Source: Acidovorax sp. (lineage in GTDB: Bacteria; Pseudomonadota; Gammaproteobacteria; Burkholderiales; Burkholderiaceae_C). From it: 64,000 nt of DNA. The stretch lies in the NCBI RefSeq assembly GCF_027492855.1, contig NZ_JAPUDY010000058.1:1-64000 (forward strand), read 5' to 3'. Position 1 is the first letter of the stretch; each line of letters opens with the position of its first letter. The position numbers and the translations under genes are program-made. The notes below the pieces were generated by a model. The model was not told where the DNA came from. It worked only from the letters and a program-made list of their open reading frames with translations, and did not search any database. This document shows, one piece after another, positions 7,962-17,036 of this stretch.

Positions 7962-10294
7962 GCTGTCAGTCCCATGATTTCGCGCAGCAGCGGCAAGGGC
8001 AAGGCGGCGCGGGCCTCGTCCCAGGTGGGGCTGGTCGCCTGGGCGGGGGCGGCCCGGGCGCCCTGGCTGGCACGTTGTGCCAGGTCGCGCCGCTCGCTGC
8101 TGCCAAAGGCGCTGAAGGTGCGGCGCACCAGTGGCAGCACGCGCACGAAGTGCTCTTCGTTCAGACCGGCCAGCCACCGGTCCACCAGGCGCCATACATG
8201 GGCGTCGTGCAGCAGCACCACGGCGTTGCGGTTCAAGAAACCATCGAGCCATGCAGCGGCGCGCGCGAGCTCTGCCCCGGCCGACAGATGCAGTGACAGG
8301 GCGTTGGCCACTTCGTCCGTCGGCCAGACTCCTTCGTCCAGCAGCAGGCGCACGGCCACGCCTTGCAGAAGCTCGTGCGCGCTGGGCTGGTGCGCTACCT
8401 GCGTCAGGGCGTGCTGCCAGGCCTCGGTCTGCCCGGCGCCCTGGCGCAGGCCCACGGCGGCGTGGGCCGCCAGCAGTTTTTCGCGCAGGGTCTCTGCGGC
8501 ATCGTCGTTCAGTGCGCTGCAGGCCAGTGGCAGACTGATGGCTGCGCGCGCGATCAGGCTGTCGAGCACATGCCCCACTTGGGCGGCGTCGGTCTGGCGC
8601 ACATTGCCGTAGCGGAACACGTTGCTAAGCGGAGGCAGGGCGGCCAGCAACTGCAGCGCATCACCGGTGAGGGCTGCGCGCCCCTCCAGCGCATGAGTGA
8701 CGGCGGTGACGGCCGGGGCCAGGTCGGCCAGTAGCACGCGATCTACCAGTGCCGACAGTTCGGCCAGGTCCTCGGACTGCTTGCCTTGGTCGATGGCGCG
8801 CGCCGTGGCGGCCTGTGCCACGGTCTGGCCCCACTGGCTGGCCTCAATGAGGCGCAGCACAAATTCGGGCTGCCACTGCAGGTTCCACACCTCATGGAAA
8901 GTGCCGCGTGACGACCGGCCTACCTTGGCCAGCATGCCCCAGGGCACTTCCAGCAGGTTCAGGCGGTGCAGCAGGTGGCTGCGAGCCAGGTCGTTGGCGC
9001 TGCGCAGGTCCAGGTCCAGGGTCTTGTGCGTGGCCTCGGGCTTGAGGCGCAGGCTTTTCTGCAACTGTTCCACATCGCGCTGCAGCGGCACGGTGGGCAC
9101 GTCGGGCGGCACGGCGCCCAGGCGGTCACCGACGACCAGGGCATCCTCAATGAAGCGCAGCACTGATTCGTCGCCCATGGTCAGCACGGTGCGACTGGCC
9201 TCGTGCAACTCCTCCAGTCCGGGGGCTGGGCGCTGGCGCAGTGCGGCCAGCGCATCGGCCAGGCGGGCGGCTTCGATCAGGTGGGCGCTGGAGCAGTCCA
9301 GGTCGCGCTCGCGCATTAGGCGCGCCACGCGCGCTAGCCAGCCAATGGCGCGGGGCTGGCGGCTTTCGTGACTCAGCCACAGGTGTTCGTACCAGCCAGG
9401 GAAGTCAATTCCCGCCCCGTAGCCACTGGCGCTGGCCAAGTGCCGGTAGGTCCAGGGTACCCAGGTGCTTTGCACCTTGAGCTTGGGCAACCCCTTGAGC
9501 AATGCCTGGTCTGCCCTGACCGTGGTTTTGGCGGCCTGCAGGCCGCCCAGGTGCCACGCGCCGCAGACGACGGCGATGCGTTCAAAGCCTTCCTTCTGCG
9601 CCGCGCGGATGCACTGTCGCATGTGGGCCTCGCGCTGTGCTTCGCGCCGGTCGCTTTCGGGGCTGCGGTGGCGTTCGCCTGCTTCGGTGCGCAGCGCCAG
9701 CATGGCTTCGGAGATGGCGGCAAACAGCTCTTCGCCATCGCCGCGCTCTTCTACCATGTGGTTCCACCAGGCTTCGCCGTCGGCATAGCCTGCGGCCTGG
9801 GCCAGCCAGGTCAACGGGTCGTCGGCGGGTGCTTGTTGCAGGGTTTCGGTGGTGTCTGCGTTGCTTTCTTCGACTGCCGTCTCGGCGGCGGGTGAGGCAG
9901 TGTCTTCAGGCGTATCTCCGGGGGCGGCTGTTTCGTTGTCATTCGTCTGCAGGGTCTCGCGCCGGGCTTTCTCTAAGGCCAGGCTGTGGGCCACAGGCAG
10001 GTCGATGAAGCGCACCGGCACCTGCGCGCTCACGGCCCAGCGGGCAGCCTGCCACTCGGGAGAGAACACGGCGAAGGGGTGGTAAACGGCGAGACCGGTT
10101 TCGTCAGGCACGTGGCTCAGCAGCGCCACGGGCGGCTGCATGCCTGCGTGGGCGATCAGGGGCAAGAGGCTGTCGCCCTCGGGCGGGCCTTCGATCAGCA
10201 CGCAGTCGGGGCGTAGCGCCTCGAAAGCGCGGACCAGACTGCGTGCGCAGCCGGGCCCGTGGTGGCGCACGCCAAAGTAGTGGGGTTCGCTCAT
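7958..10294 (-). CDS. DUF5682 family protein (possible TraB/EreA-like hydrolase fold)
   Basis: The 778-residue protein begins MSEPHYFGVRHHGPGCARSL, followed by CVLIEGPPEGD (about 31-41) and, near 245-248, VVCGAWHLGG. The pair GVRHH (8-12) and GAWH, with an acidic EGPPEGD between them, resembles the G-x-x-H signatures of the TIKI/TraB/ChaN/erythromycin-esterase group. Family membership is from memory and a catalytic role is inferred. An acidic, low-complexity insert (about 115-160) is followed by a long helical C-terminal region without motifs I recognise. It starts 13 bp after the MoxR stop and overlaps the VWA gene by ATGA. Confidence 0.78.
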   Translation of the reverse strand: MSEPHYFGVRHHGPGCARSLVRAFEALRPDCVLIEGPPEGDSLLPLIAHAGMQPPVALLSHVPDETGLAVYHPFAVFSPEWQAARWAVSAQVPVRFIDLPVAHSLALEKARRETLQTNDNETAAPGDTPEDTASPAAETAVEESNADTTETLQQAPADDPLTWLAQAAGYADGEAWWNHMVEERGDGEELFAAISEAMLALRTEAGERHRSPESDRREAQREAHMRQCIRAAQKEGFERIAVVCGAWHLGGLQAAKTTVRADQALLKGLPKLKVQSTWVPWTYRHLASASGYGAGIDFPGWYEHLWLSHESRQPRAIGWLARVARLMRERDLDCSSAHLIEAARLADALAALRQRPAPGLEELHEASRTVLTMGDESVLRFIEDALVVGDRLGAVPPDVPTVPLQRDVEQLQKSLRLKPEATHKTLDLDLRSANDLARSHLLHRLNLLEVPWGMLAKVGRSSRGTFHEVWNLQWQPEFVLRLIEASQWGQTVAQAATARAIDQGKQSEDLAELSALVDRVLLADLAPAVTAVTHALEGRAALTGDALQLLAALPPLSNVFRYGNVRQTDAAQVGHVLDSLIARAAISLPLACSALNDDAAETLREKLLAAHAAVGLRQGAGQTEAWQHALTQVAHQPSAHELLQGVAVRLLLDEGVWPTDEVANALSLHLSAGAELARAAAWLDGFLNRNAVVLLHDAHVWRLVDRWLAGLNEEHFVRVLPLVRRTFSAFGSSERRDLAQRASQGARAAPAQATSPTWDEARAALPLPLLREIMGLTA

Positions 10295-10307
10295 GGGCGC
10301 AAGGGCG

Positions 10308-11399
10308 TCAGTTCAGCTCGCGGAAGGCGCGGTACAGGTCCTTCCACTCGGCGCGTTCCTTCACCACGGTTTCCAGGTATTCGTTCCACACGACCTGGTC
10401 TTGTATGGGGTCTTTCACCACAGCGCCGATCAGGCCCGAGGCCATGTCCAGCGGCCGCAGCACGCCGTCGCCAAAATGCCCAGCCAGCGCCATGCCGTTG
10501 TTGATAACCGAGATAGCCTCGGCGGTGGACAACGTGGCCGTGGGCGATTTGACCTGCGTCTTGCCGTCTTCGGTCTTGCCGCTGCGCAGCTCGCGGAAGA
10601 TCTGTACGATGCGCCGCACTTCCTTGAGTGCAGGGGGCTCGGCGGGTAATTGTAGGGCGTGGCCCATCTCAGACACGCGCTTGACGACGATGGCCACCTC
10701 GTCGTCTTCGTTGCCCGGCACGGGCAGCACTACGGTGTTGAAGCGCCGCTTGAGCGCGGCCGACAACTCGTTCACACCTTTGTCGCGGTTGTTGGCGGTG
10801 GCGATCACGCTAAAACCGCGCACGGCCTGCACCTCGCTGCCCAGCTCGGGGATGGGCAGGGTTTTTTCTGACAGCACGGTGATCAGACTGTCCTGCACAT
10901 CGGCCGGAATGCGGGTGAGCTCTTCCACGCGGGCGATCTTGCCCGCGCGCATGGCCTGCATCAGCGGGCTGGGCACGAGGGCTTTTTCAGAGGGGCCGTT
11001 GGCCAGCAGCTGCGCGTAGTTCCAGCCGTAGCGCAATTGCTCTTCGCTGGTGCCAGCTGTACCCTGGATGAGCAGGGTGGAGTCGCCGCTGATGGCTGCG
11101 GCCAGGTGCTCGGACACCCAGGACTTGGCGGTGCCGGGAACGCCGTACAGCAGCAGACCCCGGTCGGTGGCCAGGGTGGCCACAGCAATCTCCATGAGGC
11201 GGGAACTACCGATGTATTTGGCGCTGACCTGAAAACCGTTGTCCAGCGTGGCGCCCATCAGGTACTGCACCACGGCCCAAGGCGAAAGCGCCCAGTTTTC
11301 GGGCCGCTGGCGCTGGTCGTGTTTTTTTAGTTCTGCCAGCTCTTCGGCGTACTGTTGTTCGGCGTGCTGGCGCATCACGGAGGTGGCGGATTGGCTCAT
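10308..11399 (-). CDS. MoxR-type AAA+ ATPase of the five-gene operon
   Basis: This is a 363-residue AAA+ ATPase. Walker A is GVPGTAKS (86-93), the MoxR/RavA-style form with Ala before the Lys. The Walker B position reads IARVEELTRIP (about 155-165), so the usual Asp-Glu is Glu-Glu. Sensor 1 is in VIATANNRDKG (about 198-208), followed by the Arg-rich ALKRRFNTVVLPVP. The start at 11399 overlaps the stop of the DUF5691 gene as ATGA; an upstream extension of the frame would run into that gene. By family analogy it is a chaperone-like ATPase paired with the VWA protein at the end of the operon. The substrate is unknown. Confidence 0.88.
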   Translation of the reverse strand: MSQSATSVMRQHAEQQYAEELAELKKHDQRQRPENWALSPWAVVQYLMGATLDNGFQVSAKYIGSSRLMEIAVATLATDRGLLLYGVPGTAKSWVSEHLAAAISGDSTLLIQGTAGTSEEQLRYGWNYAQLLANGPSEKALVPSPLMQAMRAGKIARVEELTRIPADVQDSLITVLSEKTLPIPELGSEVQAVRGFSVIATANNRDKGVNELSAALKRRFNTVVLPVPGNEDDEVAIVVKRVSEMGHALQLPAEPPALKEVRRIVQIFRELRSGKTEDGKTQVKSPTATLSTAEAISVINNGMALAGHFGDGVLRPLDMASGLIGAVVKDPIQDQVVWNEYLETVVKERAEWKDLYRAFRELN

Positions 11400-12964
11400 G
11401 GCGTGGCAGATGAAGTGGATAGTTGAACAAGGGCGCGCTGCGTGGCAATGACCTGAGTCAGTCCGAGCACAATGGCGGCAAAGGAAGGGGTTTCGTCCGC
11501 GTGGCGGGGCCATGGGTCCAGCGTGTGCAGCGCTTCGGGGTGCATGATGCACAGCAGCTCACCCAGCAACTGCCTAACGCCATAGTCGTCGGCCAGCGTG
11601 TTGTGTTGGGCACGCTCGCGCAGCAGCACTGCCACCGTCAGCGACAAGGGTTGCGACAGGGTCTCACCCGCTGGGCAGCCCGCGAGCATCTGCGATGCGA
11701 AGGAGCCCAGGTGCGTTGCTGCACCGCGCTCCAGTTGCTGTTTCCACCAGGCTTCGCGCTCAGTGCGAGGTAGCAGCGCCACCAGTGTGTCGGTGTCTGT
11801 GAGTTGCCGTGCGGCTGCCGGGGCCTGCAGGAAGGCCAGGCACCACTGCGGGTCAGCGGTGCTGAGCAGCACATCGCGCCAGCCGCGCAACAGGGCCTGC
11901 GCCCATTCGGTGCTTTGCGCCCAGGCCAGCAGGTCGGTGGGACTGGACTCCAGGTGCTGCTGCCACCAAGCCAGGGGCACCTGGCCCACGCATTGGTAGA
12001 GCCACCAGGCCCGTTCGCCCAGCTTGTCGTTCTGTGGGCGAGAGGCATCCAGGTGGTCGGTCTTGGCATCCGGTGGCAGGGCCGTGGGCGCGTCGATGGT
12101 CCACCGCTTGCGTAGCAGAGGCAGAGCGCGTTCATGCTTGAGCAGCGCCGCTATGCGGGTGGTTGCGCGCTGGGTGAATGCGGCTTGCTGCAGGCGCAGC
12201 AGAAGAGCCAGGGCGGCGGAGCGCACCTCGCGACTGCGGTCTTGGCGCAAGCGGTCCAGCAAGGGTTCGTCGGCCAAGCTCAGGCCCTCGGTCAGTGTGG
12301 CGGCCAGCTCGGCCCGCTCCCGCGCGGGTAGTTCGGGCAGGACATCGCTTAGGCGCTGGCGCGCGGTGTCAGCAGCGTGCGTGCGCTCGCTGCGCAGGAA
12401 GGCTTTGCGCTGCTCCAGGTTGCCTTCGCTCCAAAGGGTTTCAGGCGGCGCGGTATCGCTGGCGCCGGTGGCGTAGCGCCACTCTTCGCGCTGCGCGGCC
12501 AGCCAGTGGCCCCGCTCGCCCAGCACAGGCGCCAGCCAGGGGCGCAACGCCACAGAGCGGCGGCCCAGCTCCAGTGCCGCAGGCAGAAAACGCGGCGGCA
12601 ATTGCAGGCCCGCGCGGTCCAGGCCCTGGAACACGGCCTGGTGCAGCCGGTGCGGCCCCTCGGCTATCACCCACGGCAATTGGGCCAGCAGTGGGCCCGC
12701 CGCCAGCGGAGGGCGCAGGTCGGCCGGGGCTGGCGAAACCCGTGCGCTGGTGGCGGATTGCCCCTGGACTCCCGCCAGACTGCATGCTGCCACGATACCG
12801 GCGGCGCGCAGCAGGGCCGTGGCGTTGTCGGTGCTTTGCGCCGTGGCTGCGGCGATCAAGTCGCCCACCGGGCCTTGCAGGGTAGGGGTGGCGGGCAGGG
12901 CCAGGCGCTCGGTGCCCACCATGGCGGCGGGGAGCAGGGCGCCCCAGGTGGCCGATGCGCTCAT
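11396..12964 (-). CDS. DUF5691 family protein
   Basis: The 522-residue protein starts MSASATWGALLPAAMVGTER at the ATG 12964-12962, which overlaps the SWIM gene stop by ATGA. The sequence is rich in Leu, Ala and Arg with amphipathic helical repeats (for example LLDRLRQDRSREVRSAALAL, reminiscent of HEAT repeats), suggesting an alpha-solenoid or protein-binding scaffold. It has no signal peptide, membrane segment or recognisable catalytic motif. The DUF5691 name is from memory of this conserved neighbourhood (SWIM, DUF5691, MoxR, DUF5682, VWA) and no search was run. Role unknown; an adaptor for the AAA+/VWA pair is a reasonable inference. Confidence 0.72.
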   Translation of the reverse strand: MSASATWGALLPAAMVGTERLALPATPTLQGPVGDLIAAATAQSTDNATALLRAAGIVAACSLAGVQGQSATSARVSPAPADLRPPLAAGPLLAQLPWVIAEGPHRLHQAVFQGLDRAGLQLPPRFLPAALELGRRSVALRPWLAPVLGERGHWLAAQREEWRYATGASDTAPPETLWSEGNLEQRKAFLRSERTHAADTARQRLSDVLPELPARERAELAATLTEGLSLADEPLLDRLRQDRSREVRSAALALLLRLQQAAFTQRATTRIAALLKHERALPLLRKRWTIDAPTALPPDAKTDHLDASRPQNDKLGERAWWLYQCVGQVPLAWWQQHLESSPTDLLAWAQSTEWAQALLRGWRDVLLSTADPQWCLAFLQAPAAARQLTDTDTLVALLPRTEREAWWKQQLERGAATHLGSFASQMLAGCPAGETLSQPLSLTVAVLLRERAQHNTLADDYGVRQLLGELLCIMHPEALHTLDPWPRHADETPSFAAIVLGLTQVIATQRALVQLSTSSATP

Positions 12965-14319
12965 GCCTGGCCCCTTTGCCATACGGGCGCCGTGCAGTTG
13001 CTGGCGGCGGGCGGCGTGGCCTTTGCGCCATGCCAGGCGGTGAGTGGCGCAAAGTTTTGGCCATCCCATTCGCCCACCACGCTCAGGGGGTGTCCGCCGG
13101 AGGCGGCGGTCAGCGTCCACAGGTCTTCGTTGGTGATTTGCATGGGCAGCCAGTGGCCGTTACAGAGCAGTCCGGGTTGTGCGTCCAAGGTGTGCACGAC
13201 GGCTTGTGGCAGCACCACAGGGTGCCAGCCCACCCAGGGGCAGGCTGCGGTGCGGCGTGCAACAGCATCCCACTCGTCTGCGGCGGTGCTGCGAGGCCAC
13301 ACAGGCGCCGCCGGGGCGCTGTGCACGTTCACGGTTTGGGCGCGCAGGCCTGTGGTGCCGGGGAAGTACGCCAGTGTGGCGTTGACGCTGGTGCCGGGGA
13401 TCCAGGCCTGCTCAAATCCCTTGCCGCCGAAAGCGTGGTCCCACAGCCAGGCACGGCGCCCGCTGCGGTGGCCGTGCAGCCACACGCGGCGTTCGGTAAG
13501 CTTATCGTCGCGTTCTTCCGTGGAGCAGCCCAGCACCGTCCAGGCATCCTCTACCTGCTCGCCGCGGATCAGCACCTCGGCCTTGTCGAGAGGCCAGCCC
13601 GCCACGGCCCGCAGCTCGGCTTGCAAGTCGGATGCGAGGTGATCTCGGCGCTGTAGCGCTTCACAGGCGAGTTGTAACAGCCCCAGTCGGTGGAGGGTAC
13701 GCTCGGGCCAGCTCTCCCCTTGGCGCACGCCCGCGGCGGCAGCGCGGACGCGCTGGGCCAGGCCGGGCGCTTGGGCGTCCACCATACGTGCGGCCATGGT
13801 TTGCCAGGTTTTCAGCACCTCATCGGTGAGGGCGCCCAGGCCCTGGCGTATCTGGTCGCTCAGCCAGCGTTGCAGTTCCTCCGCAGCAATCTCGATGCGC
13901 TGCCAGCGCTGGGCCTCGCGGCGGATCTGCGCTTGTTCGTCCGCGGGGGCTGCAGCTTTTTCTGCCTGGCGCTCCTCTTTCTTCTGGGCTTTCTCGGAGC
14001 GTGATGCAATCCATTCAGTCACCCAAGCGGGGGCATCAGAAGCAGTGAAAAGAGCAGGGCTTTGGGCCTGCAGCATCAGCAAGGCCAGGCCGTGTTTGCA
14101 GGGGAACTTGCGGCTAGGGCAAGAACATTTGAACGCAGGGCCCGAGAGGTCCACCTGTGCCTGGTAGGGCTTGGAACCGCTACCCTGGCATTCGCCCCAG
14201 ACGCCCTGATCGTTGGCGCCCAGGGTGGGCCACTTGGCGGCCGAGGTGAGCCCTTTGGCCGCTTTGGCCGAGGCGTCGTCGGGCGCCAGTGCAGCCACCG
14301 CTTCCAGTGTCAGATCCAT
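12961..14319 (-). CDS. SWIM zinc-finger protein, first gene of the five-gene operon
   Basis: The 452-residue protein has a SWIM-type zinc-binding motif, CSCPSRKFPCKHG, with C65, C67, C74 and H76 in the CxCx6CxH spacing. The motif is preceded by a beta-rich stretch that includes WGECQGSGSKPYQ and VDLSGPAFK. A charged Lys/Glu linker follows (about 107-135, SRSEKAQKKEERQAEK), then a helical region and a C-terminal half rich in Trp. SWIM domains bind DNA or proteins. The gene is first in the operon and its promoter should lie in 14320-14467, where I see no clear regulator site. It could be the sensing or targeting part of the system; this is inference. Confidence 0.85.
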   Translation of the reverse strand: MDLTLEAVAALAPDDASAKAAKGLTSAAKWPTLGANDQGVWGECQGSGSKPYQAQVDLSGPAFKCSCPSRKFPCKHGLALLMLQAQSPALFTASDAPAWVTEWIASRSEKAQKKEERQAEKAAAPADEQAQIRREAQRWQRIEIAAEELQRWLSDQIRQGLGALTDEVLKTWQTMAARMVDAQAPGLAQRVRAAAAGVRQGESWPERTLHRLGLLQLACEALQRRDHLASDLQAELRAVAGWPLDKAEVLIRGEQVEDAWTVLGCSTEERDDKLTERRVWLHGHRSGRRAWLWDHAFGGKGFEQAWIPGTSVNATLAYFPGTTGLRAQTVNVHSAPAAPVWPRSTAADEWDAVARRTAACPWVGWHPVVLPQAVVHTLDAQPGLLCNGHWLPMQITNEDLWTLTAASGGHPLSVVGEWDGQNFAPLTAWHGAKATPPAASNCTAPVWQRGQA

Positions 14320-14467
14320 GCCATTACCCGCCCTCCCATGTTGTTGTCATACGCCTTGTCAAAGCGCGGGAAATCATAAGCGGGACAGGCGCTTGCTGCC
14401 TGGGAGGGCGCGGATTGATGCATCCTGTTTCAATTTCAGAAGGGCTGGGCAATCCCCCCCTGCAGCT

Positions 14468-15907
14468 TCACGCCTGCGTGTAGGCCGTCTTCACCGTGGT
14501 GTAGAACTCCGCCGCATAGCGGCCTTGCTCGCGCGGGCCGTAGCTGCTGCCCTTGCGGCCGCCGAACGGCACGTGGTAGTCCACGCCAGCGGTGGGCAGA
14601 TTCACCATCACCATGCCGGCCTGGGCGTGGCGCTTGAAGTGGGTGGCGTGTTTGAGGCTGGTGGTGGCGATGCCGCTGGCCAGGCCGAAGGGGGTGTCGT
14701 TGGCCAGGGCCAGGGCCTCGTCGTAGTTCTTCACGCGCTGTACGCTCACCACGGGGCCGAAGATCTCTTCGCGGTTGATGCGCATGCCGGGCGTGGTTTC
14801 GGTGAACAGGGCGGGGCGCAGGTAGAAGCCGGGCGCGCCGTCGGTGTTTTTCTCCAGCGCTTCGCCGCCGTAGGCGAGCTGGGCGCCTTCCTGCTGGCCG
14901 ATGGCGATGTACTCCAGGTCCTGCGCGAGCTGGCGGTCGTCCACCACGGGGCCGATGTCGGTGCCGGCCTTGCGGGCGTCATCTACCTTCAGGGTCTTCA
15001 TCTTCTCGACCATGGCGGCCACAAAGCGGTCGTGGATACCTTCGGTCACGATCACGCGGCTGCTGGCGGTGCAGCGCTGGCCGGTGGAGAAGAAGCCGCT
15101 GTTGATGGCCGCGCCCACGGCTACGTTCAGGTCGGCATCGTCGAGCACCACAAACGGGTTTTTGCCGCCCATCTCGAGCTGCACCTTGGCGCCGCGTGGC
15201 ACGCAGGCTGCTGCCACGCGTTGGCCGGTGCTCACCGATCCGGTGAAGCTCACACCCGCAATGCGCTCGTCTTCGAGCAGCACCTGGCCCACGTCCGAGC
15301 CACGGCCCATCACCAGGTTGAACACGCCAGCGGGCAAGCCCGCGCGGTGCAGGATGTCGGCCAGCGCCCAGGCAGAGCCGGGCACCACCTCGGCGGGCTT
15401 GAAGACCACGCAGTTGCCGTAGGCCAGGGCGGGAGCGATCTTCCAGGCCGGGATGGCGATGGGGAAGTTCCACGGCGTGATGATGCCGATGGTGCCCAGG
15501 GGCTCGCGCGTGATCTCGATACCCACGCCGGGGCGCACCGAGGGCAGCAGCTCGCCACCGGGGCGCAGCGCCTCGCCCGCGAAGAACTTGAAGATGGCGG
15601 CCGCGCGGCCCACTTCGCCAATGGCTTCGGGCAAGGTCTTGCCCTCTTCGCGGGCCAGCAGGTCGCCCAGCTCGGCCTTGCGCGCGATGATTTCGTTGCC
15701 CACGGCGTCCAGAATGTCAAAACGCTGCTGGGGTGTGGACAGGCTCCAGGCCGGGAAGGCCGCGTGCGCTGCCGCTACGGCAGTCAGCGCCTGCTCGCGG
15801 CTGGCTACGGCGTAGTCGCCGATCACGTCGCGCGTGTCGGACGGGTTGGTGTTCTGGTAGGTGCGGACGCCGTCGGTCCAGGCGCCGCCAATCAGGTTTG
15901 CATGCAT
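14468..15907 (-). CDS. 2-oxoglutarate semialdehyde dehydrogenase (aldehyde dehydrogenase family)
   Basis: The 479-residue NAD(P)+-dependent aldehyde dehydrogenase has the catalytic Cys279 in STGQRCTASS, the general base Glu245 in LEMGGKNP, and the cofactor and oxyanion segment ITPWNFPIAIPAWK (about 143-156). Start MHANLIGGAW at 15907; a longer frame to 16027 has no better start. Its place beside uronate dehydrogenase, lactonase and galactarate dehydratase points to the last step of the oxidative hexuronate route, oxidising 2-oxoglutarate semialdehyde to 2-oxoglutarate. The upstream gap has a palindrome matching that in the GntR/udh promoter, so it is probably in the same regulon. The dehydratase that makes its substrate (KdgD) is not in the window. 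Confidence 0.85.
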   Translation of the reverse strand: MHANLIGGAWTDGVRTYQNTNPSDTRDVIGDYAVASREQALTAVAAAHAAFPAWSLSTPQQRFDILDAVGNEIIARKAELGDLLAREEGKTLPEAIGEVGRAAAIFKFFAGEALRPGGELLPSVRPGVGIEITREPLGTIGIITPWNFPIAIPAWKIAPALAYGNCVVFKPAEVVPGSAWALADILHRAGLPAGVFNLVMGRGSDVGQVLLEDERIAGVSFTGSVSTGQRVAAACVPRGAKVQLEMGGKNPFVVLDDADLNVAVGAAINSGFFSTGQRCTASSRVIVTEGIHDRFVAAMVEKMKTLKVDDARKAGTDIGPVVDDRQLAQDLEYIAIGQQEGAQLAYGGEALEKNTDGAPGFYLRPALFTETTPGMRINREEIFGPVVSVQRVKNYDEALALANDTPFGLASGIATTSLKHATHFKRHAQAGMVMVNLPTAGVDYHVPFGGRKGSSYGPREQGRYAAEFYTTVKTAYTQA

Positions 15908-16038
15908 GGGTGTGTGCTCGGGAAAGGTAGGTGGCTGAAAGATGAAAGAAGCCAGGGAGGAATGGGGCAGGGTTCTGGGCGCATGCGCATGGCCCGTGGG
16001 ATGAATCCAGCGTTCCTCGTTCTTCAAAAAATGAACAA

Positions 16039-16062
16039 ATGTTGTATGTCATCGTACAACAT
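16039..16062. promoter_or_regulatory. Palindromic operator upstream of the semialdehyde dehydrogenase
   Basis: ATGTTGTA (16039-16046) and TACAACAT (16055-16062) form a perfect 8 bp inverted repeat with an 8 bp spacer. The core shares GTTGTATG with the site at 16971-16983. It lies about 130 bp upstream of the dehydrogenase start. The likely ligand is the FadR-type regulator encoded next door. The rest of the 15908-16187 gap has no other feature I can support. Confidence 0.65.
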
Positions 16063-16187
16063 ATATAGAAATCTATCCAGACCATTTTGTTGGCCCGGTA
16101 GATGCAGCGGGCAGGGGAGCGCTGTGCAGGCGCTTCGCCCGCAGCCCTGGCCGTTCGGTGTTGCGGGCTCGCCGGTGGGGGTTTGGC

Positions 16188-16916
16188 TCAGCCTGCTTCG
16201 GCCTGGGCGCGGCGGCGGCGTTCGCGGCTGTTGGCCAGGTGGGTGCGCATGGCGGCGCGGGCGGCGTCGGGGTCTTGGCCCACGATGGCGTCGTAGATGC
16301 TTTCGTGCTCGCCGTTCACGCGAAGCAGGTACCGGCGCAGGTCATCGTGGGTGCCATCGCCGGTGTTCAGCCGGGCGCGCGGAATGATCATGCTGCCCAG
16401 GGTGCCCATGAGTTCGGCAAAGTGGCTGTTCTGCGTGGCGCGCGCCACCTCCAGGTGAAACTGAAAGTCCGCTGATACGGCATCGCGCCCCTCGTCCACG
16501 GCCTTCGCCACGGCGTCGAGCGCCGCACGCATGGCGGCGATGTTGGCGTCGGTGCGGCGTTGGGCTGCCAGCGCGGCGGCCTCGGTCTCGACGCCGATGC
16601 GCAACTCCAGCACCGCGATCACGTCGCGCAAGGTGCTGAACTGGTCGGCCGTGATTTTGAAGCCCGGTGCCTGGCCCAGGCCCAGCACGAAGGTGCCGAT
16701 GCCATGGCGCGTCTCCACCAGCCCCGAGGCCTGAAGCTTGGAGATGGCCTCGCGTACCACGGTTCGGCTCACTTCGAACTCCGCCATGATGGCCGCCTCG
16801 GTGGGCAGCTTGTCGCCCAGTCCCAGTCGGCCATCGCGGATGCGGTCGCCCAAAGATTCGACCAGTTCCAGGGCCAGGGTGCGGGGCTTGCGGCGGAGGG
16901 CGACGGCGGTGTTCAT
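16188..16916 (-). CDS. GntR/FadR-family regulator of the hexuronate locus
   Basis: The 242-residue protein has an N-terminal winged helix-turn-helix (LGDKLPTEAAIMAEFEVSRT, then VVREAISKLQASGLVETRHG, about 34-73) and a C-terminal all-helical FCD effector domain with typical His and Asp/Glu positions (FQFHLEVARATQN, NGEHESIYDAI). The FCD domain marks the FadR subfamily, which usually binds short palindromes of the TTGT..ACAA type; two such sites flank this gene. It is divergent from udh and lies between the dehydrogenase and the catabolic operon, so it is most likely the local repressor, relieved by an uronate or aldarate. It resembles in role the GguR regulators of Burkholderiales, but I cannot confirm that name. 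Confidence 0.85.
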   Translation of the reverse strand: MNTAVALRRKPRTLALELVESLGDRIRDGRLGLGDKLPTEAAIMAEFEVSRTVVREAISKLQASGLVETRHGIGTFVLGLGQAPGFKITADQFSTLRDVIAVLELRIGVETEAAALAAQRRTDANIAAMRAALDAVAKAVDEGRDAVSADFQFHLEVARATQNSHFAELMGTLGSMIIPRARLNTGDGTHDDLRRYLLRVNGEHESIYDAIVGQDPDAARAAMRTHLANSRERRRRAQAEAG

Positions 16917-16970
16917 TTCTTGGTGTTATCCCTATGTGATCCAGGGGGTTCTTGGGAGTACATTGTTTTC

Positions 16971-16983
16971 GTTGTATGACAAC
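16971..16983. promoter_or_regulatory. FadR-type operator between gntR and udh
   Basis: GTTGTATGACAAC is a perfect 13 bp palindrome (GTTGT, ATG, ACAAC) in the 120 bp divergent gap, and it could control both directions. It matches the half-sites of the palindrome at 16039-16062. Confidence 0.7.
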
Positions 16984-17036
16984 CGATGACATGCAACTGT
17001 GTGCTCCACACTGTACCAAGAACATTCTCGATTGCC

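Noticed and set aside
14213-16387. Plus-strand open frame of 724 codons
   Set aside because: It lies antisense to the aldehyde dehydrogenase and regulator genes and has low-complexity Gly/Ala/His/Val sequence.
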